A stretch of 64,000 bases of DNA, from NCBI GenBank assembly GCA_013396915.1, contig VWZL01000261.1, positions 124,001 to 188,000 on the forward strand, given 5' to 3'. This document shows positions 59,442 to 64,000 of the stretch, one piece after another (the stretch's first letter is position 1; each line of letters opens with the position of its first letter). The notes beneath the pieces were generated by a model. That model did not search any database. It saw only the letters and a list, made by a program, of their open reading frames with translations, and was not told the DNA's origin. The DNA is from Stercorarius parasiticus (lineage: Eukaryota > Chordata > Aves > Charadriiformes > Stercorariidae). The position numbers and the translations under genes are program-made.

Positions 59442-62400
59442 GTAAGAGTGGGAACAAATAGAAATGGAATTAAAATCATTTTTACAGGTCTGGGAGCTGA
59501 ATGACTGATTCTCTCCCTGAGCTGTGCAGACATACCGGGGCAATAAAATATATTTCCTAGGGATGACATGCCAGCAGTGAATCACTATTGGTGACAGCTA
59601 TTTTATTCTTTTCTACTTTCTTAGCCCCACAACATTATTACCCTTTTGCACTGTCAGATATTAAAATCATATTAACGATCAGGAACTGTATTAAACTGTC
59701 TGAAAATGAAATAATATGGTAGCACATTTGAAGGTTAGAGACAGCCCTTGGGTGTAATTCACTAAACCGTAATCTACCTGCCTGGTACTTTGCAGATGAA
59801 GCAGGAAGCGTTGTTTCTGGGAAACTTAATTACTGCCAAGATATACACTTCTCCACTTCCCCCCCTCAAACATGCACACAAACAATATTCTGTACATCTC
59901 AAGCTGTTGTTGAAGCTAGACAGCTGGAATAGGGTACTCATCCAAGCACAAACCGGCTTAACAGACAATTTTCTTCATTGCACCATCACAGTCTTCCTTA
60001 GCACAGCCATAAGGAGAAATGTGTTACTCCTATTACACGCAAAGGTATATGAGAGGGGGGAAAAAACTGTGTCTAATGATCAAAGAAAGAATTAGAGATA
60101 AAGCTCATTGCCACAGCAAAATAGACAGTTACCAGGAGTAGTTTAGGAGCTATTTGAGAGGTGACTGAAACCCCCTAGAAGGAAATATTTTACTGGAGAT
60201 AACAAGACTAGCAGCCAATTCTGACTCTTTGTGTTCCTAAAAAGAGACTTCTGTGCCCCTGCTCTTATATTAATGAAACAATTATAATCACGTTTATACT
60301 TAGTCCTCTCTAAAACACAGGTGAGCTGTTAATCCAGAGTCTAAAGAAAATATCACTCAATCAGGCCCTCGTGGAAGGGCTGTACTGGGATAGATATGTC
60401 ATAAATCATGTAGGAAGGTGAGGCCCAAATCCTTTCTGAAATTTTATCATCTAATTTTGTCATCTCTGAAATGAAGAATATCTTATCTGGTAGACAATAA
60501 AATGAATCCAATTTTATTAATTATGTTTATAACACAACTGAAATTAAAACAATTCTCCCGAATTTAAGTTTATGCTAAAAGGACCAATTCATTTTGGATT
60601 GGATTGGAAGGGCATAGCAGAGGGAGAAGGCAGGGAAGGAAGCAAACCATTGGAATATTTCCCCCCATATCTTCAGTTTTTCTAAGCCTCTGCTCCTTCA
60701 TGGGTCTGTAAAACTGAGTGACAAAACCTGTAAGAACGAAATATTTTACAAATAAGAATATTTTACAAGAAGTTTCATGCTACTTGCAGGCCCTTATTAG
60801 GTCTCAGTGTTGTACAAGATCACAAGTTCCACAGAAGCTTGTCACTACATTAATGATCTAGAAATAATTACATGATGCTTTCTAAGTGACAGTTAAAATG
60901 ACAGGAATATTCATTATCATCTTATTTTTATAATGTGGAGGTATAAAGGTTTGAAATGCATTGCTCTGCAATGAAGTCAACTGCAAAAAAGGGCAGGATA
61001 TATGAGATTTAGTGTAGAATTCAGAGACAAAAAGACAAACTTGTAAGTAAGTAGTCAGGACACTCCCTATACTGGAGATATACAAACTTTGACAGAAGTG
61101 ACTTCTATGCATGTTACGCTACATCTAGCATTAGATATTTGATGTAAATAATCTAGACAAAGAACATCATCAACTGTCAGGACTACTTCCAGTTGCTAAG
61201 TCAACAGAAGTAATGTATGAGCATTTGAGATCAAAACTGAGAGCACAGTACTTCAGTAAAATGATTTGCTAGTTAATTGTGACAATCCTTTGTGTGGCAA
61301 AACAGTGTTTTAATTTAACTTTTCTCTGTTCATCAGAGTGCCAGCCAGAGATGTGTTTCTTCAACCAAGGCACTCAGCTATTCATGGATAAATACTACAA
61401 TGGATAGTACACAGGCCTCCCTACACTTGCATTAATCTTCTTGGCAGTATTGGTACTACACCTTACTGGGATGATAAATATTTTTCCGAGTGAAAGATGT
61501 CAAGAAATAGCTTTTTTCAGGCTGAGTTGCTACCATCCTATGTTGTTTCCTATGCTTGTTAAATCTATCAAATCGGTCAACGTACAATTAGCTCACACCA
61601 GCTAGCGAAAAATGCATAAAATTCCAGCAGCGCTCTTTTTGTTCATCAGTAAAGTCCTTGATTATTGTGTAGCTGCTGTGGTGGACCCACAATCCACTCA
61701 TCTAGTCTTCTTTCTTTCCTGGAAAAAACCAGTTATGTACTATTTCCACCTCTGTAAATCTGGAGTTATTAAAAGACAGTTACACATGCCCTACTAATAG
61801 AATATTGTGATATTACGGTCATGCTAAACAGAGATAGAGTTAAGCGTCTTAAAAAATGGAAGTGTATCTCTTTTCAGTGAGGAAGCATACATGTCATTAT
61901 ATACTGCAAGTGGGAGTCAACTGCAGGTAATGAGGTGGACGGTTTATATGCATTAAGACAAGGATCTCCATTGTTCTTTCCTCTCCAGCAAACTTTATCT
62001 TATAAAATCTCTGTGAGATGGCATATACTGCTTAATAGATGTCAAATGCAATTGCTTTCAGTAATCTCAGAATATATTAAAGTACTTCTAAAAAAATAAT
62101 TGTCCTTATGGGTAAACTTTGCATTTCCTAGTTGAAAATGACAATTTTAAGTCCAACTTCATTGGAACACTTACAATGAGAAAAAGAAATTACAATGCTT
62201 TTCTGTTTCATGCAGATAATTGGACAAAATACTGAAGTACTACTTCAGATATTATTTGGGTCTTAATTAGGCTAAGCTTTCTCTGAGTTCAGTGGGAGAT
62301 TAAAGCCTCAGTTCTGAAAATATCATCTAATTGCATGTATACAGCGAATGGATAGTCTCATAAGTATTTGTAAGATAGGTGCCAGAGATATCAGCCTATG

Positions 62401-64000
62401 TGTTTGATTTCTGCTTCATTTCTTGCTGTTGAATGTCATGCTTCAGTTAAATATGCAAATATTACTAATATATAAAACAGTTCATGGTTAGAGGGATATT
62501 AATGAGTCGTTTCAAGTAAAGAATGATTTGTGGTACAACAGCATTTGCAGATTAGGTCCAGGGAAAATTTACCCATCTGTAAGGAGTGAAAACCCCTCAC
62601 GTATTCTTTAGGACTCGGGGAGGATCCTGGCAAATGAGCTGACTTTTGGCAAAAACCTGACATTGAGTGCATGTTTCCCAGTCAGGATTAGGGTCCTGGG
62701 AGAAACATGCTTACACCATGTGAGACAGCATCTTTGGCTGGTGAGGTCTTAGGCAGTAATGCACAAATCTCAGGGACATTTAGTCTCCCGCTCTGCCACC
62801 ATCTAATTCAACAGCTAGGAGGTTAGTGGAATAACAGTGTGATATATGTTGAGAAAAAAGCACCATATATCAGATCAAACCCCCATTCTAACTAATAGCA
62901 GCCTGGCATCTTTTTGAATGAGACATACCTCTTCTGTCTTTGAGATCATAGAATGATGTTGTTTTCTGCAATCACCAGAGTAATTACACTGGTTGACACA
63001 AACTCTCCCAATGTTTCTGCTGCATTCAGAATTCTGTTTTTTTTCCTTTTTTGGAACAGTTGATTGGCAGACACTGCTCAATAGCTGCTGCATTGCACAC
63101 TGCAGTAGCTGTTTTTCAACAGTGTTTGTTCAGCAGTTAGGTCAGACCCCTACATACATCATTTACTTCATAGTGAGCAATTGATGTCTTTTGGGATGAC
63201 AGTGACAGTATAAATCTGAGCTTTTGCTACTGGGATATTTGAGTCAGAAGTGTCCTGTCTTTTGAACATTTCATTATATGCTGCTTCTCTTACCATTATC
63301 TACCAATACTTTTCTAGTTACATTTTGCTTTTAATAAAAACGACTATAAAATAGATAGAAATTATCAGTGCCAAATGACTGTTTTGCCTACGTGCTGAAC
63401 CTCTCCATAGTTGTTTCCTCTGTGGGAACATAATTTAGAGGATTTTTATTTTGCTTTGAAATTCTTGGTCTTCCTGATTTGAAATTAAAAAATGTAAAGC
63501 TCTCATTCCTTTTTAGTTCAATTTAGAGACAGGTTCAAAGCTGTGTTGAGAAATTCAGCATTCAGCCTCAGCATTCAGAAGGTTAGGGGTTTGGTGTAAA
63601 GGCTATTCCAAAAGTAAATGTCACTTCATCTCCCTGAAATTACACTTGCAAGCCATGAGTTCTGTCAAATACATAGTGCTGTGTCTCTCTCATGGATCAG
63701 TGTTAATAGAGGATGATATTAAAAAAAAATAGGAAAGGTATTATTCTTTGTCTGTCCCATGCTTAGGACAGAAAACAAGGCTGCATAAAGAGAGGCCTAA
63801 ATAGAGTACTGTTTGCCTACACTGTCCTGAATCTGTTGTATTTACCAGCTGTCAAAGAAATGATAACAAAAAATATAGTTATTGGCTCTTGCTCCCAGTC
63901 AGTATGTTTGCTTTTTGTCAGCAGCACAAGACTGTAGTTGAGACACAAACTATGATCTTGATAAAAAGAGGTGCTATCAGCGCTGCTGTTTGAGCCTTTT
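59442..64000. other. Gene-free AT-rich block
   Basis: I find no gene, LTR, CR1 or convincing SINE to the end of the window. Open frames (for example 59790-60095 plus) show hydrophobic or low-complexity composition expected by chance. Confidence 0.55.

Noticed and set aside
1..64000. CRISPR arrays, operons, phage or plasmid features
   Set aside because: No regularly spaced direct repeats, no co-directional dense ORFs, and the retrotransposon content is avian.

Overview
This 64 kb window is AT-rich vertebrate genomic DNA and almost certainly comes from a bird, probably a neoavian. The main evidence is several CR1 retrotransposon copies whose 3' ends carry the avian signature (a 'ttggactcgatgatc' type tail followed by ATTCTATG repeats). 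Long ERVL-type LTRs of an avian style and a few very old CR1/L3-like and MIR-like relics agree with this. Nothing looks prokaryotic: there are no operons, no ribosome-binding-site-led ORFs, no CRISPR array and no complete tRNA or rRNA gene.

No protein-coding gene could be identified with confidence. The window reads as intergenic or deep-intronic DNA. Most open frames are short, low in charged residues and overlap on both strands, as expected by chance in about 60% AT sequence. A few segments look more like exons. The best is a minus-strand terminal-exon-like frame at 24556-24284, with a splice-acceptor-like start, 90 codons of balanced composition and an AATAAA signal 74 nt after the stop. 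Weaker splice-flanked segments lie at 59286-59441, 30688-30925 and 21270-21381. Two decayed minus-strand coding-like stretches lie at 4223-3478 and 52487-51999.

Layout by region. 1-9 kb: featureless, except for the possible decayed coding fragment near 3.5-4.2 kb. 9.08-9.77 kb: ancient CR1/L3-like LINE, minus strand. 10.4 kb: GC-rich patch. 11.7-12.1 kb: homeodomain-motif-rich, conserved-element-like block. 13.7 kb: CR1 3' end relic. 18.9-19.0 kb: CR1 fragment broken at an ambiguous base. 21-33 kb: MIR-like relics, exon candidates and a possible enhancer at 30.2-30.5 kb. 33.77 kb: perfect 34-bp inverted repeat. 36.15-36.36 kb: CpG island. 39.4-40.5 kb: solo ERVL-type LTR with internal minisatellite-like units. 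42.1-43.35 kb: a second LTR type, minus strand, interrupted by a CR1. 46.1-46.6 and 50.4-50.8 kb: GC-rich islands of unclear origin. 53.0-53.7 kb: CR1, plus strand. 55.35-56.95 kb: two CR1 copies of different age in the same orientation. 57.8-58.1 kb: another conserved-element-like block. 58-64 kb: featureless, except for the exon candidate at 59.3 kb.

No set of genes working together is visible. The clearest biology is layered retrotransposon history: ancient LINE and SINE relics, then CR1 and ERVL insertions, including one nested insertion. The coding and regulatory candidates are unproven and each carries a stated test.
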